From Gemmatimonadota bacterium (lineage in GTDB: Bacteria; Gemmatimonadota; Gemmatimonadetes; Gemmatimonadales; Gemmatimonadaceae): a stretch of DNA of 64,000 nt. Below are positions 44,494 through 52,576 of the stretch, in pieces. The translations under genes and the position numbers were made by a program. A model generated the notes under the pieces. It saw only the letters and a list, made by a program, of their open reading frames with translations, had not been told where the DNA came from and made no database searches. The DNA lies in assembly GCA_025359135.1 (NCBI GenBank), contig JANYHJ010000138.1, positions 1-64,000 of the forward strand, in the 5' to 3' direction. Numbering within the stretch: position 1 is the first letter of the stretch; every line of letters begins with the position of its first letter.

Positions 44494-45891
44494 ATGCCGT
44501 CCGCGCCGCGCCACACCGCCCCGTACGAGAGCGTCCTCGACACGATCGGATGGACGCCGCTCATCCGCCTTTCGCGCGTGACGAGCGGGATCCGCACGCC
44601 GGTGTTCGCGAAGGCCGACTTCTTCAATCCGGGCGGCTCGGTGAAGGATCGCATCGGCCTTCCGATCATCGAAGCGGCGGAGAAGAGCGGCGCGCTCAAG
44701 CCGGGCGGCACGATTGTCGAGGGGACGAGCGGCAACACCGGTGTCGGCCTCGCGCTCGCGGCCGCCTTGCGCGGCTACAAGTGCATCTTCACGATGCCGG
44801 ACAAGATGTCGCAGGAGAAGGTGCGACTGCTCAAGGCGTTCGGCGCCGAGGTGATCATCACGCCGACGGCCGTCGGGCCCGAACACCCGGACAACTACGT
44901 GCAGATGGCGAAGCGGATCGCGATGGAGACGCCAGGGGCCGTTCTCGCGAACCAGTTCGACAACCAGGCCAATCCCGACGCGCACTACGCGACGACGGGG
45001 CCGGAGCTCTGGACGCAGACCTCGGGGAAGATCACGCACTTCGTCGCGTCGGCCGGCACGGGCGGCACGATCAGCGGCACGGGGCGCTTCCTCAAGGAGC
45101 GGAACCCGAAGGTGCGCCTCGTCGCCGTGGATCCGCTGGGCTCGATCCTCGCGGACATGTGGCGCACCAAGGGCGCCGAGCACGGGCCGGGCGCGCCGTA
45201 CAAGGTCGAAGGGATCGGACAGGACAAGGTGCCCCATACGCTCGACATGGGCGTGATCGACGAGTACCGCACGGTGAACGACAAGGATGCGTTCGCGATG
45301 GCGCGACGGTTGACGCGCGAAGAGGGTCTCTTCGTGGGTGGGTCGGCAGGGTTGATCGCCCACGCAGCGCTGCAGCTGGCGCGCGAGCTCGATGACCCGA
45401 ACGCGCTCGTGGTCACCTTTCTCTGCGACACCGGCGAGCGTTATCTCTCGAAGCTGTTCAACGACGAGTGGATGCGCGAGAACCAGCTGCTGGACCCCGA
45501 TCGCGCGACCCTCGAACAGGTGCTGGCGTCGAAGCGCGGCGACGTGCCGGCGATCGTGAGCGTGCCACCGACGGCGATGGTGCGACAGGCGCTCAAGCTG
45601 ATGGCCACGCACGACGTCTCGCAGCTGCCGGTGATGGAAGGGCACACCTGTGTGGGAGCCGTGGACGAGATGACGCTGACGGCCAAGGGACTCGAGAACA
45701 CGCGCCTGCTCGACTGGACGGTGGCGGACGTGATGGACGCGCCGTTGCCGGTGGCCGACGTGCGCGAGCCGGTGGACCAGGTCGCCAAGCTCCTGTCGAA
45801 GCAGAACCCGGCGGTGCTGGTGCAGGAGAACGGTCACCTGGCGGGCGTGGTGACGCGCTCGGACGTGCTGCAATTCCTGATGGCGCGATGA
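44494..45891 (+). CDS. Cystathionine beta-synthase with C-terminal CBS pair
   Basis: The 465-residue protein joins a PLP fold-type II domain (PLP Lys51 in NPGGSVKDR, phosphate loop GTSGNTG near 76) to two CBS motifs (about 345-465, including VSQLPVM and GVVTRSDVL). This is the architecture of cystathionine beta-synthase from homocysteine and serine; cysteine synthase-like activity cannot be excluded. The CBS pair probably controls activity. Its stop overlaps the ddl start. Confidence 0.9.
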   Translation: MPSAPRHTAPYESVLDTIGWTPLIRLSRVTSGIRTPVFAKADFFNPGGSVKDRIGLPIIEAAEKSGALKPGGTIVEGTSGNTGVGLALAAALRGYKCIFTMPDKMSQEKVRLLKAFGAEVIITPTAVGPEHPDNYVQMAKRIAMETPGAVLANQFDNQANPDAHYATTGPELWTQTSGKITHFVASAGTGGTISGTGRFLKERNPKVRLVAVDPLGSILADMWRTKGAEHGPGAPYKVEGIGQDKVPHTLDMGVIDEYRTVNDKDAFAMARRLTREEGLFVGGSAGLIAHAALQLARELDDPNALVVTFLCDTGERYLSKLFNDEWMRENQLLDPDRATLEQVLASKRGDVPAIVSVPPTAMVRQALKLMATHDVSQLPVMEGHTCVGAVDEMTLTAKGLENTRLLDWTVADVMDAPLPVADVREPVDQVAKLLSKQNPAVLVQENGHLAGVVTRSDVLQFLMAR

Positions 45892-46916
45892 CCGCCCTGA
45901 CGATCGCGGTGCTGTTGGGCGGATCGTCGGCGGAGCGCGACGTCTCGCTCATGTCGGGGGCGCGGATCGCGGCGGCGCTGCGGAGTCGCGGCCACGCCGT
46001 GTCGTGCGTGGACCCGGCGACGGGGCCGCTGACGCGGGCCGGTGAGCAGCGCATCCTCGACGAGGCGATCGCGACGACGCCGCCCTCGCGCGAGGCGCTC
46101 TCGGCGCTGGCGCGCTCGGCCGGCGGGTTCGACCCCGTGCACCTGCTGGGGCCGGCGGTGCGCGACGCGGACGTGGTGTTCCTGGCGCTGCACGGCGGCG
46201 CCGGCGAGGACGGCCGGGTGCAGGCGGTGCTCGACCTGATCGGCGTGCCATTCACCGGGTCGAATCACGTGGGCAGCGCGCTGGCGATGGACAAGGACGT
46301 GACAAAGATCCTGCTACGGGCGGCGGGTGTACCGACGGCCGACTGGCGGATGTCGCCGGTGACCGAGGGCGAGGTGCGTGCGGCACTCGGGCTTCCGGTC
46401 GTCGTGAAGCCAAGCAAGCAGGGGTCGACGGTGGGCTTGACCGTGGTCAAGTCGTGGTCGCAACTGGCTCCGGCCGTGGCGGAGGCGTCGCTGTACGACG
46501 ACGAGGTGATGGTGGAGCAATTCATCGCCGGTCGCGAGCTGACGGTGGCAGTCCTCGGGGATGTCGCGCTCCCCGTGGGGGAGATCATTCCCCAGCACGA
46601 GATTTATGATTACGAGTGCAAGTACACGGCGGGGATGGCGCGCGAGGAATTTCCCGCCAACTTGGAGGAGGCGCAGGTGCGGACCGTCCAGCGGCTGGCG
46701 CTGACGGCGTTTCGTGCGCTCAAACTGCGCGGTTATGCGCGCATCGATTTCCGCTTGGGAGAGGACGGCGTGTTCTACTGCCTTGAGGCGAATACCCTGC
46801 CGGGGATGACGGCACTCTCGCTGGTGCCACAGGCTGCGGTGGCGGCGGGCATCTCGTTCGAGGCGCTCTGCGAACGCATTGCGCTGTCGGCCCGTGGCGT
46901 CGAGCGCGCGGCATGA
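45888..46916 (+). CDS. ddl: D-alanine--D-alanine ligase
   Basis: The 342-residue ATP-grasp enzyme makes D-Ala-D-Ala for peptidoglycan. It shows VLLGGSSAERDVSLMSG, HGGAGEDGRVQAVLD, LPVVVKPSKQGSTVGL, the EIYDYECKYT omega loop and the metal-binding FYCLEANTLPGMT end. ATG 45888 overlaps the previous stop. The loop Tyr suggests a D-Ala-D-Ala rather than D-Ala-D-Lac enzyme. The stop overlaps the next start. Confidence 0.96.
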   Translation: MTALTIAVLLGGSSAERDVSLMSGARIAAALRSRGHAVSCVDPATGPLTRAGEQRILDEAIATTPPSREALSALARSAGGFDPVHLLGPAVRDADVVFLALHGGAGEDGRVQAVLDLIGVPFTGSNHVGSALAMDKDVTKILLRAAGVPTADWRMSPVTEGEVRAALGLPVVVKPSKQGSTVGLTVVKSWSQLAPAVAEASLYDDEVMVEQFIAGRELTVAVLGDVALPVGEIIPQHEIYDYECKYTAGMAREEFPANLEEAQVRTVQRLALTAFRALKLRGYARIDFRLGEDGVFYCLEANTLPGMTALSLVPQAAVAAGISFEALCERIALSARGVERAA

Positions 46917-47572
46917 CGGCGAACATGCAGACGGCGGCGCTGGCGGGGGTGCCGAGCGGGATCCAGTCGTCGGGGGTCTGGGCTGGGCGCCGGCAACTGT
47001 TCATCCGCTTTGCGGGCGAAGCGGAGACGGCGACGATGTACACCTCGGGGGCGCTGGTGCGCGAGCTGTCGAAGATCGCGGGGCGCGCGACCTTCCACTC
47101 GCTCTGCGCCGGCGGGCGCGATGTGCTCGGGAACGCCGCGTTCCTCGCGGAGTCGCTGACCGCGCTCAAGCCGACGTTGTCGGTGATGCTCGACACCGAC
47201 GGGCAGCGTCCGGATGCGCTGGCGTCGCTGTCGGGGCTGCTGACGCTGGTGCAGGTGACCGTGCCGTTTGTATCAGAACCGGCGAACGAACTCGCGCTCG
47301 AGACGCTCAAGGCGGCGGTGAAGGACGGCTACCGGCATGCGCTGGTGCTTGCGCCACGCGACGAGACGCCGGACCCGGTGATGCTGCGCGTGATCGAGCG
47401 GGCGAGTGCGGTGAGCAAGGAGACGGCGATCATCATCCACCCGAGCCCCGCGGCGGTGGAGCGCGGCGGCACGCTGGAGCGTCGCTGGGCCTCGCTACTC
47501 GAGACGACGAGTTCGCTGCACGCGAACGTGCGGCTGATCCTGCGGGTACCGCCTCCGGCCGGGCTGCGCTAG
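46913..47572 (+). CDS. Radical-SAM (QueE-like) protein lacking the cluster cysteines
   Basis: The 219-residue protein has the QueE order: SGIQSSGVWAGRRQLFIRFAG near the N-terminus (compare family SxQGEGxxxGxxxxFxRxxGC), a GGRDVLGN-like equivalent of TGGEP, and an LDTDGQ equivalent of ETNG. The three iron-sulfur cysteines are absent: after the RFAG strand it reads EAETATMYTS. It therefore cannot be an ordinary radical-SAM enzyme. ATG 46913 overlaps the ddl stop. The function is unknown. Confidence 0.5.
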   Translation: MTANMQTAALAGVPSGIQSSGVWAGRRQLFIRFAGEAETATMYTSGALVRELSKIAGRATFHSLCAGGRDVLGNAAFLAESLTALKPTLSVMLDTDGQRPDALASLSGLLTLVQVTVPFVSEPANELALETLKAAVKDGYRHALVLAPRDETPDPVMLRVIERASAVSKETAIIIHPSPAAVERGGTLERRWASLLETTSSLHANVRLILRVPPPAGLR

Positions 47573-47599
47573 CCCGGCGCGCGCGACGATACTTCCGCC

Positions 47600-48505
47600 A
47601 TGACCTGGAGCTCGACTGACGAGCAGGATGCGCCGCGGCTGACCCCCGCGGTGCAGGCGCTGATCGCGATCAACATCGCGGTCTACTTCGTGCAGTCCAC
47701 GGTGGTGCAGCCGGCGGACATGGCGAACGCGCTCGGCTTCCAGATGCGGGACCTCGGGAAGTCGTGGTTCACCGTGTTCACGTACATGTTCGTGCATGCG
47801 GGGTTCTGGCACCTCGCGCTGAACCTGTACACGCTGTTCCTGTTCGGACCGCGGGTGGAGCGCGCGATGCGCTCGAGCGGGGAGTTCGTCCGCTTCTACG
47901 TGATCGCGGGGTTGGGCGGCTTGTTGGCGCACATGATGTTCGTGCGAAGCGGCGTGTTGGTGGGTGCGAGCGCGGCCATCTTCGGCGTGATGCTCGCGTT
48001 CGCGGCCAAATGGCCCGACACGGAGGTGTTGCTGTTCGGCGTGATCCCGATGCGCGTGAAGTGGCTCGTGGCCGCGCTCGTGGTGATGAACCTCGTGCAG
48101 GGCTACGGGATCGGCGGCGGCGACGGCACGGCGTACCTCGCGCACGTGGGTGGCGTGGTGGCGGCCTGGGTGTACCTGCGCGCGACGAACGCGCTCTCGC
48201 CCGAGCGCACGCGTGCGATGGTCGCGAGCGCGCCCGACATGCCGGATGAGCCGCCACGCGCCGTGCCGCGCGGGATGCCGCGGGGGCGCGACAAGATGAG
48301 CGAGATCGACGAGCTGATCGCGCGGAAGTCGACCGCGACCAAGCGCACGAGTGCGCCGGTGGTGAAATCACCCAAGGTGACGCCGGTGGTGTCGGCGGAG
48401 CTCGATCACGTGCTCGACAAGATTTCGCAGCGCGGGATGGGGAGCCTGAACCCCGAAGAGCGACGGCTGCTGGACGAGATGTCGAGGCGGTTGCGCGAGC
48501 AGTAG
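47600..48505 (+). CDS. Rhomboid-family intramembrane serine protease
   Basis: The 301-residue protein has about six membrane helices with catalytic Ser124 in VGASAAIFG and His182 in AYLAHVGG, plus the HxxxN-like HLALNL. A soluble C-terminal tail (about 205-301) ends with an EIDELIARK...LDKISQRGMGSLNPEERRLLDEMSRRL segment seen on many bacterial rhomboids. It cleaves membrane proteins within the bilayer. A TACTTC lies 4 nt before ATG 47600. Confidence 0.93.
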   Translation: MTWSSTDEQDAPRLTPAVQALIAINIAVYFVQSTVVQPADMANALGFQMRDLGKSWFTVFTYMFVHAGFWHLALNLYTLFLFGPRVERAMRSSGEFVRFYVIAGLGGLLAHMMFVRSGVLVGASAAIFGVMLAFAAKWPDTEVLLFGVIPMRVKWLVAALVVMNLVQGYGIGGGDGTAYLAHVGGVVAAWVYLRATNALSPERTRAMVASAPDMPDEPPRAVPRGMPRGRDKMSEIDELIARKSTATKRTSAPVVKSPKVTPVVSAELDHVLDKISQRGMGSLNPEERRLLDEMSRRLREQ

Positions 48506-48528
48506 GCGACGTCGGCTCGCGAACGAAG

Positions 48529-48557
48529 AACGGCGCCGCGGAGATCGCGGCGCCGTT
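48529..48557. terminator. Bidirectional 12-bp hairpin between rhomboid and padR genes
   Basis: A perfect 12-bp GC stem (48529-48540 with 48546-48557) with a 5-nt loop GAGAT lies between the two convergent stops. No T-tract on either side. Confidence 0.75.
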
Positions 48558-48582
48558 GTGCGTTCCGGATGGTGAGGTTGCG

Positions 48583-49170
48583 CTAGACGGAGGTCGGCGC
48601 GTCGCCCTTCCAGGCCTGCTCGATGTCGACCGCCGCCTGCTTGAGGAGCTGGGTGATGCGTGGGAGCGCCGGGTGATCGGCGCCGGTCTTGAAGACGCGC
48701 GGATAGGTCGCGCGCGCGACCGACGCGAAGGCGGTGTGCAGTTCACCCATGGCGCCACCGGCGACATCGTGGACGGCGTCGCGCAGGCGCTCCGCGATGT
48801 CGTCGAGCACGCCCTTGTGTTCATCGAGGTAGCGCTCGCCTTCTGGGGTCAGGTGATAGATGCGCCGTCCGTCGGTCTCGACGCCGCGCACGAGTCCCTG
48901 ATCCTCGAGGAGTTGGAGCGTGGGGTAGATGGTGCCGGGCGACGGTGTGTACCAGCCATGCAGGCTATCCTCGAGCGACTTGATGATCTCGTAGCCGTGG
49001 CGCGGCTTTTCGCGCAGCAGACGGAGGATGACGAACTTGACCTCGCCCGACTCGAACATCTGCTCGCGGCGCTTGCGCCCCGAGTGACGGGAGCGGGCGC
49101 CCCATTCGCGCCACATGGAGGGTTCGAAGCCGGCAAAGAACTTGGAGAAATCCCAGTCGTCGCGTGTCAT
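48583..49170 (-). CDS. PadR-family transcriptional regulator
   Basis: The 195-residue regulator has the PadR winged helix: VKFVILRLLREKPRHGYEIIKSLED, SPGTIYPTLQLLEDQGLV and DGRRIYHLTPEGERYL. A Vir C-terminal helical part follows for dimerisation. A perfect 18-bp palindrome lies 35-52 bp before the ATG and is the likely self-operator. Targets could include the divergent queF. Confidence 0.93.
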   Translation of the reverse strand: MTRDDWDFSKFFAGFEPSMWREWGARSRHSGRKRREQMFESGEVKFVILRLLREKPRHGYEIIKSLEDSLHGWYTPSPGTIYPTLQLLEDQGLVRGVETDGRRIYHLTPEGERYLDEHKGVLDDIAERLRDAVHDVAGGAMGELHTAFASVARATYPRVFKTGADHPALPRITQLLKQAAVDIEQAWKGDAPTSV

Positions 49171-49204
49171 TGGGGGGCACCGATAGGAGTTACGCGAGGT
49201 GTAT

Positions 49205-49222
49205 CGTACGATATATCGTACG
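49205..49222. promoter_or_regulatory. Perfect 18-bp palindrome, likely PadR operator
   Basis: CGTACG-ATATAT-CGTACG is fully self-complementary and sits upstream of padR in an AT-rich promoter-like stretch. Autoregulation through a palindrome at this distance is usual for PadR proteins. Confidence 0.65.
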
Positions 49223-49267
49223 TAATAGGTGCAGAATGGTTTCGGGGGGCATGGCCGGAGACGAAAG

Positions 49268-49293
49268 AGCCCCCCGGGCTTGCCCGGGGGGCT
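49268..49293 (+). terminator. Hairpin with short T-tail between padR and queF
   Basis: AGCCCCCCGGG (49268-49278) pairs with CCCGGGGGGCT (49283-49293) over 11 bp around a 4-nt loop, followed by TT (49294-49295). It reads as a plus-strand terminator or attenuator although no coding gene lies before it on that strand. Confidence 0.55.
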
Positions 49294-49489
49294 TTACCGC
49301 CACGTCATTGTCGCGGCGGCGACGGCCAGCGCTTGCGCACCGGCACGATCATTTCGCTTTCGGGGCGCGCGGCCATCCTTGGCCCAGCGCCTGCATCTCA
49401 ACTTGTGTTCGACCCCGGCACACCGGCAAGGGTCCCAAGGCGAGGCGGAACCGCTCGCGGGCGGCTGTGTGGCGGACTAGCGTTGTGGC

Positions 49490-49885
49490 ATGCCACAACC
49501 GGAACTCCTCGAGAACTTTCCGAATCCATATCCGGACCGTCCGTACGAGGTCTTCATGACGTGTCCGGAGTTCACCTCCCTGTGCCCGATCGGGGGCATC
49601 GAGACGGATGCCGCGGAGCTCGCGCTCCTCAAGGGCGGCGCGCCCGACTTCGCGACGATCAACATCACCTACGTACCCGCCAAGGTCTGCGTGGAGCTCA
49701 AGAGCCTCAAGCTCTATCTCTGGAGCTTCCGCAACGACGGCATCTTCTACGAGCGCGTGGTGAACCGGATTCTCGACGATCTGGTCGGCGCGATTTCGCC
49801 GCGATTCCTGCAGGTGACGGGCGACTTCAATATCCGCGGCGGCATCAAGTCCATCATCACCGTGATGCACGGAGCAAAGCCATGA
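49490..49885 (+). CDS. queF: preQ0 reductase QueF, unusual active site
   Basis: QueF reduces 7-cyano-7-deazaguanine (preQ0) to preQ1 with NADPH in queuosine synthesis. The 131-residue product keeps the nucleophile Cys32 in EFTSLCP, the NADPH motif ELKSLKLY (69-76) and SFRN. Two features are odd. The Cys-to-Asp loop, usually CPxTGQPDF, is expanded by about 14 residues (Cys32 to Asp53), and the FHE pair reads FYE (Tyr87-Glu88). TAGCGT lies 6 nt before the ATG. The stop overlaps the M28 peptidase start. Confidence 0.88.
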   Translation: MPQPELLENFPNPYPDRPYEVFMTCPEFTSLCPIGGIETDAAELALLKGGAPDFATINITYVPAKVCVELKSLKLYLWSFRNDGIFYERVVNRILDDLVGAISPRFLQVTGDFNIRGGIKSIITVMHGAKP

Positions 49886-51366
49886 CGTGGCGGGTCATCC
49901 TGACGGCGGCGCTCGTGGCCGTCGCCGCGCCGACACATGCCTGGGCGCAGGCGTCCGACAACCGCCGCGCGATCAACGCCGACGAGATCAAGCGCGACCT
50001 CTTCAAGATGGCCGGTGACGAGTTCCGCGGTCGTGAGGCGGGCACGCTCGACGAGATGCGCGCGAGCATCTGGGTGGCCGACATGGCGCGCGCCGCCGGA
50101 CTCAAGCCGGCGGGCGACATCGGCTCGTTCTTCCAGTGGTGGCAGCTGCGCCGCGGCCGCATCGCGAGTTCATCGACGTTCACCTTCAACGGCACGGGCG
50201 TGCCGTTGTGGAAGGAGGCGATCGCGCCGACGATCACGGACGCGCGCGCCGAGGGCGCGGTGACGTGGGTGGGCGATGCCGTGGGCTCGAGCCTCGACGC
50301 GCTCGACCTGCAGGGGAAGATCGTGGCCGCACACGTGCTGATTCCCGCCAACGCCCCGGGACGGGACGTGAGCCTGCGCGCATATCGCTACGCGCGACTC
50401 GCGGTGGCGCAGCGCACCAACCAGCTCGTCCGCAAGGGCGCGGCGGCGATCATCCTCGTGGCGGATTCGACGACGGAATCGGCGTGGGAGTTCTTCGCGA
50501 CGGTCAGTGCGCGCGGCACCTACGGCCTCGACAGCGGCACGACCGACCTGCGTCCGCGCGGCGCGACGCCGGTGCTGCTCGTGCGGCGCACGATGGCCGA
50601 GGCGCTGAGCGAGAAGGGCGCGACGGCGACGGTGGACCTGCGAAGCGAGAGCTTCACGTATCCCTCGGTGAACATCGTGGGGATGGTACCGGGCACCGAC
50701 CCCGCGCTCGCGCACGAGTACGTGTTGTTCTCGAGCCACCAGGATCACGACGGCGTAAGGTGGACGGTAGCCGGCGACTCGATCTGGAACGGCGCCGACG
50801 ACAACGCGACGGGCTCGGTGTCGCTGCTGGCGATCGCGCGCGCCTGGGTGAAGAAGCCGGGCAAGCGGCCGGCGCTCTTCGTCTGGCACGGCGCGGAAGA
50901 GCGCGGCCTGATCGGCTCACGGTACCATGCGCTCAATCCGGTGGTGCCGCGCGACGAGATTGTTGCGGTGCTCAATGCCGAGATGATGGGACGCAACTCG
51001 CCGGACTCGGCATCGCTCCTTGGCGTGCAGCCGCCGCACCGGAACTCGAGCGATCTCGTGGCGCTCGCGCTGCAGGCGAACAGCGAGACGGGGAAGTTCC
51101 AGCTCGATTCACTCTGGGACCGCCCGACGCATCCCGAGGGATGGTACTTCCGGTCGGATCACCTGCCGTACGCGCGGCTCAACATTCCGTCGGTGATGTT
51201 CTCGAGCAACCTGCACCCCGACTACCACACGCCGCGCGACGAAGCGAAGACGATCGACGTCGCCAAGCTGACGCGGATGACGCAGTGGATCTACCGCACC
51301 GGGTGGCTGGTGGCGAACGCGAAGCAACGGCCCGGCACCGATCCGGGATTCAAGCTCGAGCGATAG
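49882..51366 (+). CDS. Secreted M28-family zinc aminopeptidase
   Basis: The 494-residue protein has a signal peptide (MTWRVILTAALVAVAAPTHAWAQ), a PA-like inserted domain (about 110-230) and an M28 catalytic domain with zinc ligands in FSSHQDHDG, NGADDNATG, WHGAEERGLIGS, EMMG and a late His in HPDYHTPRDE. It releases N-terminal residues from peptides outside the cytoplasm. ATG 49882 overlaps the queF stop, an odd coupling of a tRNA-modification gene to a peptidase. Confidence 0.92.
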   Translation: MTWRVILTAALVAVAAPTHAWAQASDNRRAINADEIKRDLFKMAGDEFRGREAGTLDEMRASIWVADMARAAGLKPAGDIGSFFQWWQLRRGRIASSSTFTFNGTGVPLWKEAIAPTITDARAEGAVTWVGDAVGSSLDALDLQGKIVAAHVLIPANAPGRDVSLRAYRYARLAVAQRTNQLVRKGAAAIILVADSTTESAWEFFATVSARGTYGLDSGTTDLRPRGATPVLLVRRTMAEALSEKGATATVDLRSESFTYPSVNIVGMVPGTDPALAHEYVLFSSHQDHDGVRWTVAGDSIWNGADDNATGSVSLLAIARAWVKKPGKRPALFVWHGAEERGLIGSRYHALNPVVPRDEIVAVLNAEMMGRNSPDSASLLGVQPPHRNSSDLVALALQANSETGKFQLDSLWDRPTHPEGWYFRSDHLPYARLNIPSVMFSSNLHPDYHTPRDEAKTIDVAKLTRMTQWIYRTGWLVANAKQRPGTDPGFKLER

Positions 51367-51434
51367 CGATCGTCCCGCACCCGTCATCACCAATCACGCG
51401 GCGCGCGCAGGCGCGCTGCCCAGCCCCAAGGTCC

Positions 51435-52289
51435 ATGCGGTTCCGCACAGGTACGACCGGCGCGATCGTCGCCGCGATGCTCATCACCGCGACCGCCGCG
51501 GCGCAGTCGCCGCAGTACACGTCGTTGGGCGGCGTGAAGCACGTGTCGCAGCCCGATACCGGGGCGGTGGCGCGCACGCAGGCCGCGGTGAACGCGGATC
51601 CGAAGAACATCGACAACCTCTTCGCGCTCGGCATGGCGCAGACGGCGATCCGCCAGCTGCGCGAGGCGATCACGACGTTCACGGCGGCGATCGCGATCGA
51701 CCCGAGGCAGGCGCGGCTCTACCGGCAGCGCGGACATCGCTACATCTCGACCGGGCAGTTCGACAAGGCGATGGCAGACCTGACGAAGGGCGCGTCGCTC
51801 GACTCGATGGACTACGGCATCTGGTATCACCTGGGCGTCGCGAACTTCGAGGCCGGCAAGTTCGACGCGGCCGCCAAGGCGTTCGCGCGCGGCCGCACGA
51901 TGCCGCCGTCGAGCAACGAGTACACCGGTTCGACGGACTGGCTCTGGATGTCGCTCGCGCGTGCCGGGCGCATGAAGGAGGCCGACGCGATGGTGCGCAG
52001 TCTGCCCGACACGTTCAAGATTCCCGTGAACTACGCGTACGGACGACGGCTGATGCTCTATCGCGGCGAGTTGACGCCGGAGGCCGTGGTGTCGGGCGGC
52101 GACACGACGGCGGTACAGCAGGCGACGCTCAACTTCGGCGTGGGCACGTGGTACATGGCGAAGCACGACACGGCGCACGCGCGGCCCTACTTCGAACACT
52201 CGGTGGCGACGCAGGGGTGGCCGGCGTTCGCGTACCTGTTGAGTGAGCGCACGATCGAGGCGATCGACGCGAAGACGAAGAAGAAGTAG
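51435..52289 (+). CDS. Secreted TPR-repeat protein
   Basis: The 284-residue product has a signal peptide (AAMLITATAAAQS) and about four TPR units (IDNLFALGMAQTAIRQLREAITTF, ARLYRQRGHRYISTGQFDKAMADL, YGIWYHLGVANFEAGKFDAAAKAF, DWLWMSLARAGRMKEADAM). It is a periplasmic scaffold of unknown partner. It follows the M28 peptidase after 68 bp. Confidence 0.85.
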   Translation: MRFRTGTTGAIVAAMLITATAAAQSPQYTSLGGVKHVSQPDTGAVARTQAAVNADPKNIDNLFALGMAQTAIRQLREAITTFTAAIAIDPRQARLYRQRGHRYISTGQFDKAMADLTKGASLDSMDYGIWYHLGVANFEAGKFDAAAKAFARGRTMPPSSNEYTGSTDWLWMSLARAGRMKEADAMVRSLPDTFKIPVNYAYGRRLMLYRGELTPEAVVSGGDTTAVQQATLNFGVGTWYMAKHDTAHARPYFEHSVATQGWPAFAYLLSERTIEAIDAKTKKK

Positions 52290-52315
52290 CGCCCAAGTGT
52301 AGGCGGGGCCGCAGG

Positions 52316-52344
52316 TTGACCCACCTTCGGGCGCCCGCTAGGAT
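52316..52344 (+). promoter_or_regulatory. tRNA-Phe promoter
   Basis: TTGACC (52316-52321), a 17-bp spacer and TAGGAT (52339-52344) lie just before the tRNA, giving a start at about its 5' end. Confidence 0.7.
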
Positions 52345-52353
52345 TGTCACTCC

Positions 52354-52426
<73 letters not shown>

Positions 52427-52429
52427 TCC

Positions 52430-52464
52430 CGACACCCTCCGGCCGCCACGGCTTGGGGGTGTCG
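52430..52464 (+). terminator. Hairpin after tRNA-Phe
   Basis: CGACACCCTC (52430-52439) pairs with GGGGGTGTCG (52455-52464), 10 bp with one G-T, followed by TCGTTT. It probably ends the tRNA transcript. Confidence 0.6.
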
Positions 52465-52576
52465 TCGTTTCCGTGCGAATCGCCGCCGTCCGGATGCCTT
52501 GTGCCGGGGTGCACGGTGGCCATCTTGCCCCGGTCACGCGCCACGAGAGCAACAATGGCGCCCTGTCCCTGACGCG

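Larger units (their letters stand above)
49171..49489. other. 319-bp padR-queF divergent region
   Basis: This stretch has no gene. It holds the palindrome at 49205-49222, a T-tailed hairpin at 49268-49293 that would end a short plus-strand transcript, and a TAGCGT (49478-49483) 6 nt before queF. No preQ1 riboswitch could be recognised. Confidence 0.5.

Noticed and set aside
49300-49489. Possible preQ1 riboswitch before queF
   Set aside because: No preQ1 aptamer pattern (short stem plus A-rich tail) could be found.
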